64,000 nt of DNA from Winslowiella toletana (GCF_032164335.1 NZ_CP134152.1:1922001-1986000), one strand, 5' to 3'; counted from the stretch's first letter, positions 8,947 to 18,457 are shown. The notes: a model not told the origin generated them from the letters alone. Numbers and translations are program-made.

Positions 8947-9280
8947 ACTCTCACGGTGCCAACAACTGACGCAGCTGGCGTTGTTGCTGCGTATTGATGC
9001 CGACCTTTTCTGGTTCCGCGGACATTTTCCGCAGCAGCCGCTGTTGCCGGGTGTGGCACAGCTGGACTGGGTACTGCACTACGGCATCGGCTGTCTGGCT
9101 GTCGGTCAACAGTTCTCGTCAGTGGAAAATATTAAATTTCAGCAGCCGGTGCTGCCCGGCAGCCTGCTGGAGCTGAACCTGGAGTGGGATGAGTTGAAAA
9201 AACAGCTCAGCTTTAGCTATTACATGATTCGTAACGGCGATCGGTCGGTAGCCAGCAGCGGGAAGATTCGCCTGTGTTAA
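8933..9280 (+). CDS. apeI: ApeI: hot-dog dehydratase (FabZ/FabA-like)
   Basis: 115 residues with a single hot-dog domain. The motif FRGHFPQQPLLPGV near residues 25-40 matches the catalytic His region of 3-hydroxyacyl-ACP dehydratases (GHFPxxPxxPGV). In characterised APE systems ApeI works as a heterodimer with a second dehydratase, ApeP, which is also encoded in this operon. It would remove water from the 3-hydroxyacyl intermediate after ketoreduction by ApeQ, leaving a conjugated double bond. It overlaps apeH by 14 and apeJ by 7 bases. Confidence 0.88.
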   Translation: MLPVELSRCQQLTQLALLLRIDADLFWFRGHFPQQPLLPGVAQLDWVLHYGIGCLAVGQQFSSVENIKFQQPVLPGSLLELNLEWDELKKQLSFSYYMIRNGDRSVASSGKIRLC

Positions 9281-10971
9281 ACGCTGAATTTAAGCCCTGT
9301 GTGGTGATCCCTTGCTATAACCACGGCGCGACAATGGCGGCGGTGCTGGCACGTCTGGCACCGTTTAATTTACCGCTGCTGATTGTCGACGATGGCAGTG
9401 ATAAAACCACGCAAGCGCTGCTGGAAACGCTGGTTTGTGACGGTGTCACGCTGTTGCGGCTGGAAAAAAACAGCGGTAAAGGCGCGGCGGTAAAATATGG
9501 CCTCGAAGCGGCTGCAGCACAGGGCTACAGCCATGCTTTGCAGGTTGATGCTGATGGTCAGCATCAGATTGAAGACTGCCCGAAGCTGCTGGCTGAAGCG
9601 GCAGCCTGGCCTGAGTCACTGATCTCCGGTCAGCCAGTCTATGATGATTCGGTTCCCAAATCACGCCTGTACGGACGCTATGCGACTCACGTCTGGGTGT
9701 GGATCGAAACCCTTTCTCTGTCGCTGAAAGACAGCATGTGCGGTTTTCGCGTCTATCCGCTGGCGGCAACGCTTAAGCTGATGCGGCAGCGCAGCATTGG
9801 CAAACGGATGGATTTCGACAGCGAAATTATGGTGCGGCTCTATTGGGCCGGCACCCCCAGCCGCTTTATCCGCACCCGGGTCACTTACCCGCAGAACGGC
9901 CTGTCGCACTTCGATGCGCTGCACGATAACCTGCGGATTTCATGGATGCATACCCGCTTGTTTTTCGGCATGTTACCGCGCATTCCTTCACTGCTGGCGC
10001 GAAAACGCCGTCAGCAGCACTGGTCCGGCGTCAGCGAGCGCAAGGGGCTGCACGGCATGCGCGTGATGCTGGCGATCTACCGCCGGTTTGGCCGACGGGT
10101 ATTTACGCTATTTCTCTGGCCGGTAATAGCCGTCTACTGGCTGACCGGGCGTAGCCAGCGGCAGGCATCACAGCAGTGGTTAGCTCAGATTGCCGGTTAT
10201 GCCCGCCGACAGCAGGTGTCGTTACCGACGCCGCTCGGCAGCTACTTTCATTTCCTGCGCTTTGGCGAAGCGATGCTGGATAAAATTGCCAGCTGGCGCG
10301 GCGATCTGCGCTGGGGTAAAGATATTGATTTTGCCCCAGGCGCCGAGGCGGCGATCGCTGATGCGCGCCAGGGGGGAAAGCTGATTCTTGCTTCTCACCT
10401 CGGTGATATTGAAGCCTGCCGCGCAATGGCGCAGCAGGTCAGTGGGCTGGTGATTAATGCGCTGGTGTTTACCGATAACGCGCCGCGTTTTCGTCAGGTG
10501 CAGGAAGAGATTGCACCACTGTCTGGGGTGAATCTGATTCCGGTCAGCGAGATCGGCCCGGAAACGGCCATTATGCTGCAAGAGAAACTCGATGCCGGTG
10601 AATGGGTGGCGATCGTCGGCGATCGTACAGCGATAAACCGCCAACGCGGTGGCTCACGTCGGGTAGTATGGAGTGAGTTTCTCGGCCGTCCGGCACCGTT
10701 TCCGCAAGGGCCATTTATTCTTGCCGCCGCGTTACGCTGTCCGGTTTTGCTGATGTTTGCCCTAAAACAACGCGGCAAGCTGCGTATTTACTGCGAGTCC
10801 TTTGCCGATCCGCTGTTATTACCGCGTGCCGAACGTCAGCAGGCGTTACAGCAGGTGGTGGATCGCTATGCCGAACGGCTGGCGCATCATGCGCTGATCT
10901 CGCCGCTCGACTGGTTTAATTTTTTCGATTTCTGGACGCTGCCAGACACGCAGCCGGAGAATAAGGAGTGA
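9274..10971 (+). CDS. apeJ: ApeJ: fused family-2 glycosyltransferase and LpxL-like acyltransferase
   Basis: 565 residues with two enzymes in one chain. Residues of about 8-240 form a GT-A family-2 glycosyltransferase (VVIPCYNHG, LLIVDDGSD, QVDADGQHQ metal-binding region). Residues of about 290-560 form a lipid A-type acyltransferase with LILASHLGDIE as the H-X4-(D/E) motif and VGDRTA. Fusions of this type are known in APE clusters and probably attach sugar and acyl groups while the polyene is joined to its lipid anchor. The GTG start overlaps apeI; the end overlaps or abuts the apeK start. Confidence 0.88.
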   Translation: MLNAEFKPCVVIPCYNHGATMAAVLARLAPFNLPLLIVDDGSDKTTQALLETLVCDGVTLLRLEKNSGKGAAVKYGLEAAAAQGYSHALQVDADGQHQIEDCPKLLAEAAAWPESLISGQPVYDDSVPKSRLYGRYATHVWVWIETLSLSLKDSMCGFRVYPLAATLKLMRQRSIGKRMDFDSEIMVRLYWAGTPSRFIRTRVTYPQNGLSHFDALHDNLRISWMHTRLFFGMLPRIPSLLARKRRQQHWSGVSERKGLHGMRVMLAIYRRFGRRVFTLFLWPVIAVYWLTGRSQRQASQQWLAQIAGYARRQQVSLPTPLGSYFHFLRFGEAMLDKIASWRGDLRWGKDIDFAPGAEAAIADARQGGKLILASHLGDIEACRAMAQQVSGLVINALVFTDNAPRFRQVQEEIAPLSGVNLIPVSEIGPETAIMLQEKLDAGEWVAIVGDRTAINRQRGGSRRVVWSEFLGRPAPFPQGPFILAAALRCPVLLMFALKQRGKLRIYCESFADPLLLPRAERQQALQQVVDRYAERLAHHALISPLDWFNFFDFWTLPDTQPENKE

Positions 10972-10973
10972 GC

Positions 10974-11396
10974 GTGATTAACGATCCACGATTTTCCATC
11001 GAGCTGGAAATGACCGTGCCGTTCCACGATGTGGATGCGATGGGCGTGGTGTGGCACGGCAACTATTTCCGTTATTTTGAAGTCGCGCGAGAGGCGCTGC
11101 TGGCGAAATTTAACTATGGCTACCGCCAGATGGAGGCTTCCGGCTATGTCTGGCCGGTGGTCGATACGCGGGTGAAATATCGCGGCACGCTGAGTTTTGA
11201 GCAGCGTATTCGGGTGCAGGCGACGATAGAGGAATTTGAAAATCGCCTGCGCATCGCTTATCAAATTTTCGATAGTGTCAGCGGCAAACGCACCACCAGC
11301 GGCTACACCATTCAGGTGGCGGTGAGCATTGAATCGAAAGAGATCAGCTTTGTCTCGCCAGCGATACTGTTTGAGCGCCTGGGAGTGACACCATGA
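10974..11396 (+). CDS. apeK: ApeK: 4-hydroxybenzoyl-CoA-type hot-dog thioesterase
   Basis: About 140 residues of the 4HBT/YbgC thioesterase family, with the active-site motif FHDVDAMGVVWHGNYFRYFE near the N-terminus (catalytic Asp and WHGNY). It would hydrolyse aryl or acyl thioesters, either releasing product or removing stalled intermediates. AAGGAG at 10963-10968 is 5 bases before GTG 10974, so I prefer that start; an in-frame GTG at 10968 overlaps the ribosome site. The gene ends in an ATGA overlap with apeL. Confidence 0.87.
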   Translation: MINDPRFSIELEMTVPFHDVDAMGVVWHGNYFRYFEVAREALLAKFNYGYRQMEASGYVWPVVDTRVKYRGTLSFEQRIRVQATIEEFENRLRIAYQIFDSVSGKRTTSGYTIQVAVSIESKEISFVSPAILFERLGVTP

Positions 11397-11998
11397 TAAA
11401 GCTATTACTGACCGCACTGATGCTGTTCAGTCTGAGTGCTCAGGCGGTAACGCTGGATGAACTGCAACAGCGCTTTGCCAGCCAGCCGGTGGTGCGCGCC
11501 GATTTTACCCAGCAGCGCCAGATTAAAGGGATGGCTCAGCCACTGAAATCCAGCGGTGAACTGCTGATTGCCCAGGATAAAGGGTTGTGGTGGCAGCAGG
11601 CGAAGCCGTTTCCGTTAACGCTGGTGCTGGATGAAAAACGCATGGTGCAGGTGATGAACGGCCAGCCGCCGCAGATTATCACCGCCGACAGCAATCCACA
11701 GATGTTTCAGTTTAACCACTTGCTGCGGGCGCTGTTTCAGGCCGATCGCACGGTACTGGAGCAGAATTTCGCCATCGATTTTCGTCCTCTGGCGGGCGAC
11801 AGCTGGCGCATCGTGCTGACGCCAACCAGCACTCCGCTGGATAAGCTGTTCAATACCATCACTTTGCAGGGAAAAAACCAGCTGGATGCCATTGAACTCA
11901 ATGATAAGCAGGGCGATGTGACTGAGATCCGCTTCACCAATCAGCGGCTGACGCCACGGACGTTAAGCGCAGATGAAAAACAACGCTTTGTTTTCTAA
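11393..11998 (+). CDS. apeL: ApeL: LolA-like periplasmic carrier
   Basis: 201 residues. A signal peptide of about 19 residues (MIKLLLTALMLFSLSAQAV) is followed by a LolA-type beta-barrel domain (DELQQRFASQPVVRADFTQQ at the start of the mature protein). LolA carries lipids or lipoproteins across the periplasm. Inside an APE operon, next to an MMPL exporter and a lipoprotein, it probably carries the aryl polyene lipid from the inner to the outer membrane. It starts in an ATGA overlap with apeK and overlaps apeM by 26 bases. Confidence 0.87.
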   Translation: MIKLLLTALMLFSLSAQAVTLDELQQRFASQPVVRADFTQQRQIKGMAQPLKSSGELLIAQDKGLWWQQAKPFPLTLVLDEKRMVQVMNGQPPQIITADSNPQMFQFNHLLRALFQADRTVLEQNFAIDFRPLAGDSWRIVLTPTSTPLDKLFNTITLQGKNQLDAIELNDKQGDVTEIRFTNQRLTPRTLSADEKQRFVF

Positions 11999-14291
11999 GC
12001 GACTGCGCTTCGCCGCCTTCAGCTGGATCGCCGTCTGCCTGCTGCTGATCGCCACTTTAGCGCTGTTGCTGCCGCGCGCCACGATTAACAGTAGCGTGCT
12101 GGCGTTATTACCCAAGCAGGCGATGGGCGTCATTCCGGACGATTTACAGCAGGGGTTTATGCAGCGGCTCGATCGGCAAATGGTCTGGCTGATTAGCCCT
12201 GGCGAGCAGGGTAGTGCGGCGGTGGCAGAAGCGTTTCTGCATGCATTGCAGGCGATGCCGACGTTGAAAAATGTCAAAGGGCCGATAGATGCGCAACAGC
12301 AACAGCGGTGGGGGCAGTTTGCCTGGCAACATCGTAATGCGCTGATTGATGCTGCCACTCGCCAGCGGCTGGCCGACGGCGGCAGCGCGCAGGCAGACTG
12401 GATTCTGGCGCAGCTCTATTCGGCCTTTGCCGGTGTCAGTGGTCAGGAGCTGGCTAACGATCCGTTGCTGCTGGTGCGCGGCGCTCAGCTGGCAATGCAG
12501 CAGAACGCCAGCCAGCTGGCGCTGCGCGATGGCTGGCTGGTGGCGCGCGATAAACAGGGACGCCAGTGGTATTTTATCCACGGTGAACTGGCAAGCCATT
12601 CGTTTGATATGCAGCAGAGTCACGCGGTGGTGCAGCAGTTACAGTCACTGGCTTCGCGGCTGCAACAACAATATCCCGACACCCAACTGCTGACGCGCGG
12701 CACGGTGCTGTACAGCGATTTCGCCAGCCAGCAGGCGCGCCATGATGTCTCGACGCTGGGTGTGGCGACGGTGATTGGGGTGCTGCTGCTGATCTTTACG
12801 CTGTTTCGTTCACCGCGCCCGCTGCTGCTATGCGCACTGTCAGTGTCGATAGGCGCGCTGGCGGGTACGACCATTACGCTGCTGTGTTTTGGCGAGCTGC
12901 ACCTGATGACGCTGGTGATGAGCATCAGTATTGTCGGCATCTCGGCGGATTATACTCTCTATTATCTTACCGAGCGCATGGTGCACGGTGCCGATGTCAG
13001 CGCGCAGCAGAGTTTACGCAAAGTGATGCCTGCGCTGCTGCTGGCGCTGGCGACCGCTGCAATCGCCTATCTGATTATGTTGTTAGCGCCGTTTCCCGGA
13101 CTGCGTCAGCTGGCGGTCTTTGCTGCCAGTGGTTTAACCGCGTCCTGCCTGACGGTGATCTGCTGGTATCCGTGGCTGGTACGCGGTTTGCCGGTGCGTC
13201 CGGTGCCGGCGATGTTGTTAATGGCGCGCTGGCTGGCGGCCTGGCGGCGTCAGCGCTGGCTGAAGCTCGGGCTACCGCTGCTGGTGGCGCTGGTTTCTCT
13301 TTCGGGCCTGGCGATACTGAAGGTGGATGACGATATTTCACAGTTGCAGGCGCTGCCGCCGCAGCTGTTGCAGCAGGATGCGCAACTGACGCAGCTGACC
13401 GGGCAGCGTGCCGACCAGACCTGGTTTATGGTCTGGGGCGACAGCGCGGAACAGACGCTGCAACGGCTGGAAGCGCTGGCTCCCCAGCTGCAACACGCGC
13501 AGCAGCAGCACTGGCTGACCTCATGGCGTCAGCCGCCGCTGGCCTCGCAGGCGCAGCAGCAACGTGATTTAGCGCTGCTGAAACAGGCGACACCGACGGT
13601 GATGGCGCAGCTCAGACAGGCGGGCATTGAGATGGCTCAGCCCGATCTGCGTGCGATGCCGGTGACGCCGGAAACCTGGCTGCAAAGCCCCAATAGTGAA
13701 GGCTGGCGACTCTTGTGGCTGAGCCTGCCGAATGGCCGCAGTGGCGCACTGGTGCCGGTCAGCGGCGTGCATAACAGTGCGCAACTGGCAGAGCTGGCGC
13801 AGGCGCTGCCCGGTGTGGCATGGATCGATCGCAAAAGCACTTTTGACCAGCTGTTCAGTTTTTATCGCGTAATGCTGAGCTGGCTGTTACTGGCGGCGCT
13901 GGCGGTTATCGCCATCAGTTATATGCTGCGGCTCGGCGTCCGTCGCGGGCTGGTCAGCGTATTGCCGTCGGTGTTATCGCTCGGCGGCGGGCTGGCAGGG
14001 CTGGCGTTCAGCGGCCATTCGCTGAATCTGTTTTCACTGCTGGCGCTGGTGCTGGTGTTGGGGATTGGTATTAATTACACGCTGTTTTTCAGTAATCCGC
14101 GTGGCACACCGATCACCTCGCTGCTGGCGGTATCGCTGGCGATGACCACCACCTTACTGACGCTGGGAATGCTGGTGTTCAGCCAGACGCAGGCCATCAG
14201 CAGTTTTGGTATTGTGCTGTGCAGCGGTATTTTCACCGCCTTTTTGCTGGCTCCGCTGGCGTTACCTGAATCCAGAAGGAAAAGACGATGA
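11973..14291 (+). CDS. apeM: ApeM: MMPL/RND-type lipid exporter
   Basis: 772 residues in two repeats. Each repeat has one N-terminal membrane helix, a large periplasmic loop (residues of about 45-245 and 450-620) and a five-helix bundle, the MMPL/RND layout with about 12 spans. The motif LVMSISIVGISADYTLYYL near residue 325 and LVLVLGIGINYTLFFS near residue 695 are the family's mid-helix signatures. It probably extracts the aryl polyene lipid from the inner membrane and hands it to ApeL. It overlaps apeL by 26 bases and apeN by 4. Confidence 0.88.
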   Translation: MKNNALFSKRLRFAAFSWIAVCLLLIATLALLLPRATINSSVLALLPKQAMGVIPDDLQQGFMQRLDRQMVWLISPGEQGSAAVAEAFLHALQAMPTLKNVKGPIDAQQQQRWGQFAWQHRNALIDAATRQRLADGGSAQADWILAQLYSAFAGVSGQELANDPLLLVRGAQLAMQQNASQLALRDGWLVARDKQGRQWYFIHGELASHSFDMQQSHAVVQQLQSLASRLQQQYPDTQLLTRGTVLYSDFASQQARHDVSTLGVATVIGVLLLIFTLFRSPRPLLLCALSVSIGALAGTTITLLCFGELHLMTLVMSISIVGISADYTLYYLTERMVHGADVSAQQSLRKVMPALLLALATAAIAYLIMLLAPFPGLRQLAVFAASGLTASCLTVICWYPWLVRGLPVRPVPAMLLMARWLAAWRRQRWLKLGLPLLVALVSLSGLAILKVDDDISQLQALPPQLLQQDAQLTQLTGQRADQTWFMVWGDSAEQTLQRLEALAPQLQHAQQQHWLTSWRQPPLASQAQQQRDLALLKQATPTVMAQLRQAGIEMAQPDLRAMPVTPETWLQSPNSEGWRLLWLSLPNGRSGALVPVSGVHNSAQLAELAQALPGVAWIDRKSTFDQLFSFYRVMLSWLLLAALAVIAISYMLRLGVRRGLVSVLPSVLSLGGGLAGLAFSGHSLNLFSLLALVLVLGIGINYTLFFSNPRGTPITSLLAVSLAMTTTLLTLGMLVFSQTQAISSFGIVLCSGIFTAFLLAPLALPESRRKRR

Positions 14292-14857
14292 CATCCTGGT
14301 GGAAGGCGATAGCGATCGCTTTATTACTTAGCGGCTGCGTCAGTCACAGTGATCCGACGCGCCCGCAGGCGTGGCTCAAGCCTGGAGTGCAGGTGACGCT
14401 GCCCGCACCAGGCATTGAGCCACCGTTTAGCCAGCAGCAGTTATTAACCGGTAGCTTTAAAGGCAAACAGCAGTCACTGATGGTGATGCTGAGTGCCGAC
14501 CAGCAGCAGCTGACGCTTATCGGGCTGTCGACGCTGGGGATCCGTTTGTTCCGCGTCAGCTACGACAGCCAGGGCATCAAAACTGAACAGTCGATAGCGC
14601 TGCCGGAAATGCCGCCAGCCAGCCAGGTGCTGGCGGATATTATGCTGAGCCACTGGCCACTGGCGGTGTGGCAGTCACAGCTGCCCGCGGGCTGGACGCT
14701 GCGTGATAGCGGCGACCGCCGCCAGCTGCGTGATGCTGACGGCAAGCTGATTACCGAGATTCGTTATCTGATGCGTGGTGAACAGCGTCAGCCGGTTAGC
14801 GTGCAACAATTTGCTTTTGGTTATCAGATCTTTATTCAACAACTGGATGCCTCATGA
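14288..14857 (+). CDS. apeN: ApeN: DUF3261-type lipoprotein of the aryl polyene cluster
   Basis: 189 residues. The signal peptide MTSWWKAIAIALLLSGCVSH ends in lipobox LLSGC with Cys at about residue 17, so the protein is lipid-anchored. The mature domain is the conserved protein found in the same place in APE clusters and is reminiscent of LolB-like acceptors, but no function can be read directly. Together with ApeL and ApeM it could form a dedicated Lol-like route to the outer membrane. ATGA overlaps join it to apeM before and apeO after. Confidence 0.82.
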   Translation: MTSWWKAIAIALLLSGCVSHSDPTRPQAWLKPGVQVTLPAPGIEPPFSQQQLLTGSFKGKQQSLMVMLSADQQQLTLIGLSTLGIRLFRVSYDSQGIKTEQSIALPEMPPASQVLADIMLSHWPLAVWQSQLPAGWTLRDSGDRRQLRDADGKLITEIRYLMRGEQRQPVSVQQFAFGYQIFIQQLDAS

Positions 14858-16026
14858 TCTATTTTTCCGCCGTCGGCATGCTGAACGCACTGGGGCATTC
14901 GCTGGATGATATCGCCGCTAATCTGGTGCGGGGGGATGCGCCAGGTATGCGGCCTTCCAACGACTGGCTGACCGGCGGGCGTCACTGCTGGATTGGCCAT
15001 GTTGATGCTGAACTGCCGCCGTTACCGGCCGAACTGGCTCAGCATAATAGCCGCAATAATCGCCTGTTGCTGGCGGCGCTGGCGCAGATTCGCCGCGAGG
15101 TTGATGACGCCATTGCCCGTTTTGGTCGCGGGCGAGTGGCGGTGATCTTAGCCACCAGCACTGCCGGAGTGGATGAAGCTGACCGCTTTATCAGCGGCGC
15201 TGATGAGGGCTATCACTATGCCCAACAGGAGCTGGGCGATCCGTCGCGCTTTCTGGCCAGCCTGCTCGGCCTTAGCGGCCCGGCTTATACCCTGTCGACC
15301 GCCTGTTCATCAAGCGCACGCGCCATTATTAGCGGCCAGCGTCTGATTGAAGCCGGTCTGGCCGATGTGGCGATTGTCGGCGGAGCCGACACCCTGAGCC
15401 GCATGCCGGTTAATGGTTTCGACAGTCTGGAGTCGCTGTCAGCTGCGCGTTGCGCACCGTTCAGTGCACAGCGCGACGGGATCTCGATTGGCGAAGGCGC
15501 GGCGCTGATGCTGTTAACGCGCGAGCCGCAGGCGGTAGCCTTACTCGGTGTGGGTGAGTCGTCCGACGCGTATCATATGTCGGCTCCCCATCCGCAGGGC
15601 GAAGGAGCAAAGCGGGCCATTGTGATGGCGCTGGAGCAGGCCGGGATACAGCCGCGCGATCTCGGCTATATCAACCTGCATGGCACTGCCACCCGCCTCA
15701 ACGATCGGGTGGAAGCGCAGGTGATCCATGACATCTTTGCCGGGCAGGTGCCGTGCAGTTCAACCAAGCATCTGACCGGACATACCCTTGGGGCCGCCGG
15801 AGTGTGCGAAGTCGCGCTGTGCTGGCTGCTGTTGACGCGTGATTTGCCGCTGCCCGCGCAGGATTTTTCAATGGGTGAGATCGATAGCAGCCTGCCGCGC
15901 TGCGGATTACTCTCTGCCCCACAGGCGCTGGAAAAGCCGCTGATACTGTCTAATTCATTTGCCTTTGGCGGCAATAATGCCTGCCTGATTTTAGGAGTGA
16001 CGGATGGCCGCATTGCTGAGTGCTGA
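14854..16026 (+). CDS. apeO: ApeO: beta-ketoacyl synthase, catalytic partner of ApeC
   Basis: 390 residues, full-length ketosynthase with the complete Cys-His-His set: STACSSSARA (nucleophile Cys near residue 152), NLHGTATRLND and TKHLTGHTLGAAG. It condenses malonyl units with the growing aryl polyene chain. In the characterised system ApeO forms an active heterodimer with the half-length ApeC. It overlaps apeN by 4 bases and apeP by 23 bases. Confidence 0.9.
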   Translation: MIYFSAVGMLNALGHSLDDIAANLVRGDAPGMRPSNDWLTGGRHCWIGHVDAELPPLPAELAQHNSRNNRLLLAALAQIRREVDDAIARFGRGRVAVILATSTAGVDEADRFISGADEGYHYAQQELGDPSRFLASLLGLSGPAYTLSTACSSSARAIISGQRLIEAGLADVAIVGGADTLSRMPVNGFDSLESLSAARCAPFSAQRDGISIGEGAALMLLTREPQAVALLGVGESSDAYHMSAPHPQGEGAKRAIVMALEQAGIQPRDLGYINLHGTATRLNDRVEAQVIHDIFAGQVPCSSTKHLTGHTLGAAGVCEVALCWLLLTRDLPLPAQDFSMGEIDSSLPRCGLLSAPQALEKPLILSNSFAFGGNNACLILGVTDGRIAEC

Positions 16027-16480
16027 ACACTATTTACCGCATGCCACACCAATGGTGTTGCTGGAGCAGGTAGTGGCGGTGAGCGATGAAACCGCCCACT
16101 GCCGGGTGCGCGTCAGCGGTGATGGCGTGCTGGCACCGTTTCTCAATGCCGACGGGCAGCTGCCGGCGTGGTTTGGCATCGAGATTATCGCGCAAACCAT
16201 CGGCGTATGGTCGGGCTGGCATGCCCGTCAGCGTGGTGATAATGAACTGCGGCCCGGAATGCTGCTCGGTGGGCGTGGCTATCGTTGTAGCCAGCCGGTA
16301 TTTCCAGCCGACGGGCTGCTGGATGTGAAGGTCACGCTACTGATGCACGATGAAAAAATTGCCAGCTTTGAAGGTGAAATCACGGTTAACGGCGAACCCT
16401 GTGCCAGTGGCAGGCTGAATACTTACCAGCCAGATGACAAGGAATTGATTCAACTTATGCAACAGGACAGCAACTCATGA
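16004..16480 (+). CDS. apeP: ApeP: second hot-dog dehydratase subunit
   Basis: 158 residues of the FabA/FabZ-like hot-dog superfamily (LPHATPMVLLEQVV near the N-terminus, WFGIEIIAQTIGVWSGWHAR near residue 60). The GHFP motif of classical dehydratases is missing, which fits its known role as the partner of ApeI in the APE dehydratase heterodimer. TAGGAGTG lies just before the ATG at 16004. It overlaps apeO by 23 bases and apeQ by 4. Confidence 0.87.
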   Translation: MAALLSAEHYLPHATPMVLLEQVVAVSDETAHCRVRVSGDGVLAPFLNADGQLPAWFGIEIIAQTIGVWSGWHARQRGDNELRPGMLLGGRGYRCSQPVFPADGLLDVKVTLLMHDEKIASFEGEITVNGEPCASGRLNTYQPDDKELIQLMQQDSNS

Positions 16481-17208
16481 CTCGCTCAGTATTAGTCACC
16501 GGTGCCAGTAAAGGAATTGGCCGCGCCATTGCGCTGCGGCTGGCGGCCGACGGATTTACCCTTATCGTCCATTACCACAGTGACCGGGCTGGCGCAGATC
16601 GGACCGTGGCGCAAATTGCAGCGGCCGGTGGCTCAGCGCGGGTGCTGGGATTTGATATTGCCGACCGTCAACAGTGTCGCGAACGGCTGGAGCAGGATAT
16701 TGAGCAGCACGGCGCCTATTACGGCGTGGTCAGTAACGCCGGTATCACCCGCGATGGTGCCTTTCCGGCGCTGAGCGAGCAGGACTGGGACGGCGTGATT
16801 CATACGAATCTCGACAGCTTCTATAACGTGATTCATCCATGTGTGATGCCGATGATTGGTCTGCGGCAGGGGGGGCGGATTATTACCCTGTCGTCGGTCT
16901 CGGGTATCATGGGCAACCGCGGCCAGGTTAACTACAGCGCGGCCAAAGCCGGGATTATTGGTGCCAGCAAAGCGCTGGCGATTGAGCTGGCGAAACGCAA
17001 AATTACCGTTAACTGCATCGCGCCAGGGCTGATTGATACCGGCATGATTCAGATGGAACAGGCGGCGATCGACGAAGCGCTGAAAATGATCCCGATGAAG
17101 CGGATGGGCGCGGCGGATGAAGTCGCCGGACTGGCGAGTTATCTGATGTCGGATATCGCCGGGTATGTTACCCGTCAGGTGATTTCGGTTAACGGAGGCA
17201 TGCTGTGA
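16477..17208 (+). CDS. apeQ: ApeQ: FabG-like 3-ketoacyl-ACP reductase
   Basis: 243 residues, classical short-chain dehydrogenase. The nucleotide-binding motif TGASKGIG is at residues of about 7-14, NAGI near 87, the catalytic Ser in SSVSG near 140 and YSAAK near 153. It reduces the beta-keto group made by the ketosynthases with NADPH, before dehydration by ApeI/ApeP, so that every cycle adds one conjugated double bond. It sits in overlaps with apeP (4 bases) and apeR. Confidence 0.92.
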   Translation: MTRSVLVTGASKGIGRAIALRLAADGFTLIVHYHSDRAGADRTVAQIAAAGGSARVLGFDIADRQQCRERLEQDIEQHGAYYGVVSNAGITRDGAFPALSEQDWDGVIHTNLDSFYNVIHPCVMPMIGLRQGGRIITLSSVSGIMGNRGQVNYSAAKAGIIGASKALAIELAKRKITVNCIAPGLIDTGMIQMEQAAIDEALKMIPMKRMGAADEVAGLASYLMSDIAGYVTRQVISVNGGML

Positions 17209-18434
17209 TGCGGCGGGTCGTGGTCACCGGGATGGGAGGCGTCACGGCGTTCGGTGAGAACTGGCAAGATGTCGCTGCGGGCTTACGCGCCGGGCAGAAC
17301 GCGGTGCGCAAGATGCCGGAGTGGCAGGTTTATCAGGGGCTGCATACGATGCTGGGCGCGCCAGTCGATAATTTCAGCGTGCCGGAACACTACACGCGCA
17401 AGCGCATTCGCTCGATGGGGCGGGTCTCACTGATGGCAACACGTGCCAGCGAACTGGCGCTGGAGCAGGCAAACCTGATTGGCCATCCGGTATTGACCCA
17501 CGGCGAAACCGGAATAGCTTATGGCTCCTCCACCGGCAGTACTGGCCCGGTAAGTGAGTTCGCCACTATGCTGACCGAGAAACACACCAATAATATTACC
17601 GGTACTACCTATGTTCAGATGATGCCGCATACCACCGCCGTCAATGCCGGGCTATTTTTTGGCTTACGCGGCCGGGTAATTCCGACATCCAGCGCCTGTA
17701 CTTCCGGCAGCCAGGCCATTGGCTATGCGTGGGAAGCGATTCGTCACGGTTACCAGACGGTGATGGTGGCAGGCGGTGCCGAAGAGCTTTGTCCGTCGGA
17801 AGCGGCGGTATTTGATACCCTGTTTGCCACCAGCCAGCGTAATGACGCGCCTAAAAGCACCCCGTCACCGTTTGATGTTAAGCGTGATGGGCTGGTGATT
17901 GGTGAGGGTGCTGGCAGTTTGGTTCTGGAAGAGCTGGAGCATGCTTTAGCGCGCGGGGCCACCATCTATGCTGAGCTGGTCGGTTTCCATACCAATTGCG
18001 ATGCGGCGCACATTACTCAGCCGCAGCGCGAAACCATGCAAATCTGCATCGAAGGAGCATTGCGCAGCGCCGGGCTGCGGGCGCAGGATATTGGCTATAT
18101 TAATGCACACGGGACGGCCACCGACCGTGGCGATGTGGCGGAAAGTCTGGCGACTGCGGCGGTATTTGGTCGCGACACGCCGATCTCTTCGTTGAAGAGT
18201 TACTTTGGTCATACGCTCGGCGCTTGCGGCGCGCTGGAAGCCTGGATGAGCATTGAGATGATGCGCGAAGGCTGGTTTGCGCCGACGCTGAATCTCACTC
18301 AGCCTGCGGATGATTGCGGTGAACTGGATTACATAACCGGCAGCGTGCGCCAGATTGATACTGACTATGTTCAGTCGAACAACTTTGCGTTCGGCGGCAT
18401 TAATACGTCACTGATTTTCCGCCGCTGGAACTAA
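17208..18434 (+). CDS. apeR: ApeR: FabF-like beta-ketoacyl synthase
   Basis: About 408 residues, complete FabF-type ketosynthase: TSSACTSGSQAIG (nucleophile Cys), NAHGTATDRGD and KSYFGHTLGACG (both His). In APE synthesis this second ketosynthase is thought to make the first condensation with the aryl starter. A GGAGG at 17194-17198 serves either ATG 17208 or the in-frame GTG 17205; MRRVVVTGMG is the usual FabF beginning, so ATG is preferred. It is the last gene of the APE operon, and a stem-loop follows 23 bases later. Confidence 0.9.
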   Translation: MRRVVVTGMGGVTAFGENWQDVAAGLRAGQNAVRKMPEWQVYQGLHTMLGAPVDNFSVPEHYTRKRIRSMGRVSLMATRASELALEQANLIGHPVLTHGETGIAYGSSTGSTGPVSEFATMLTEKHTNNITGTTYVQMMPHTTAVNAGLFFGLRGRVIPTSSACTSGSQAIGYAWEAIRHGYQTVMVAGGAEELCPSEAAVFDTLFATSQRNDAPKSTPSPFDVKRDGLVIGEGAGSLVLEELEHALARGATIYAELVGFHTNCDAAHITQPQRETMQICIEGALRSAGLRAQDIGYINAHGTATDRGDVAESLATAAVFGRDTPISSLKSYFGHTLGACGALEAWMSIEMMREGWFAPTLNLTQPADDCGELDYITGSVRQIDTDYVQSNNFAFGGINTSLIFRRWN

Positions 18435-18457
18435 TGCGCGGTACGTCGCTCAGAGCG

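Noticed and set aside
9661..9924. Antisense frame in apeJ, and similar shadows throughout the APE operon
   Set aside because: High-GC coding DNA gives many such frames; none has a ribosome site or a sensible protein composition.
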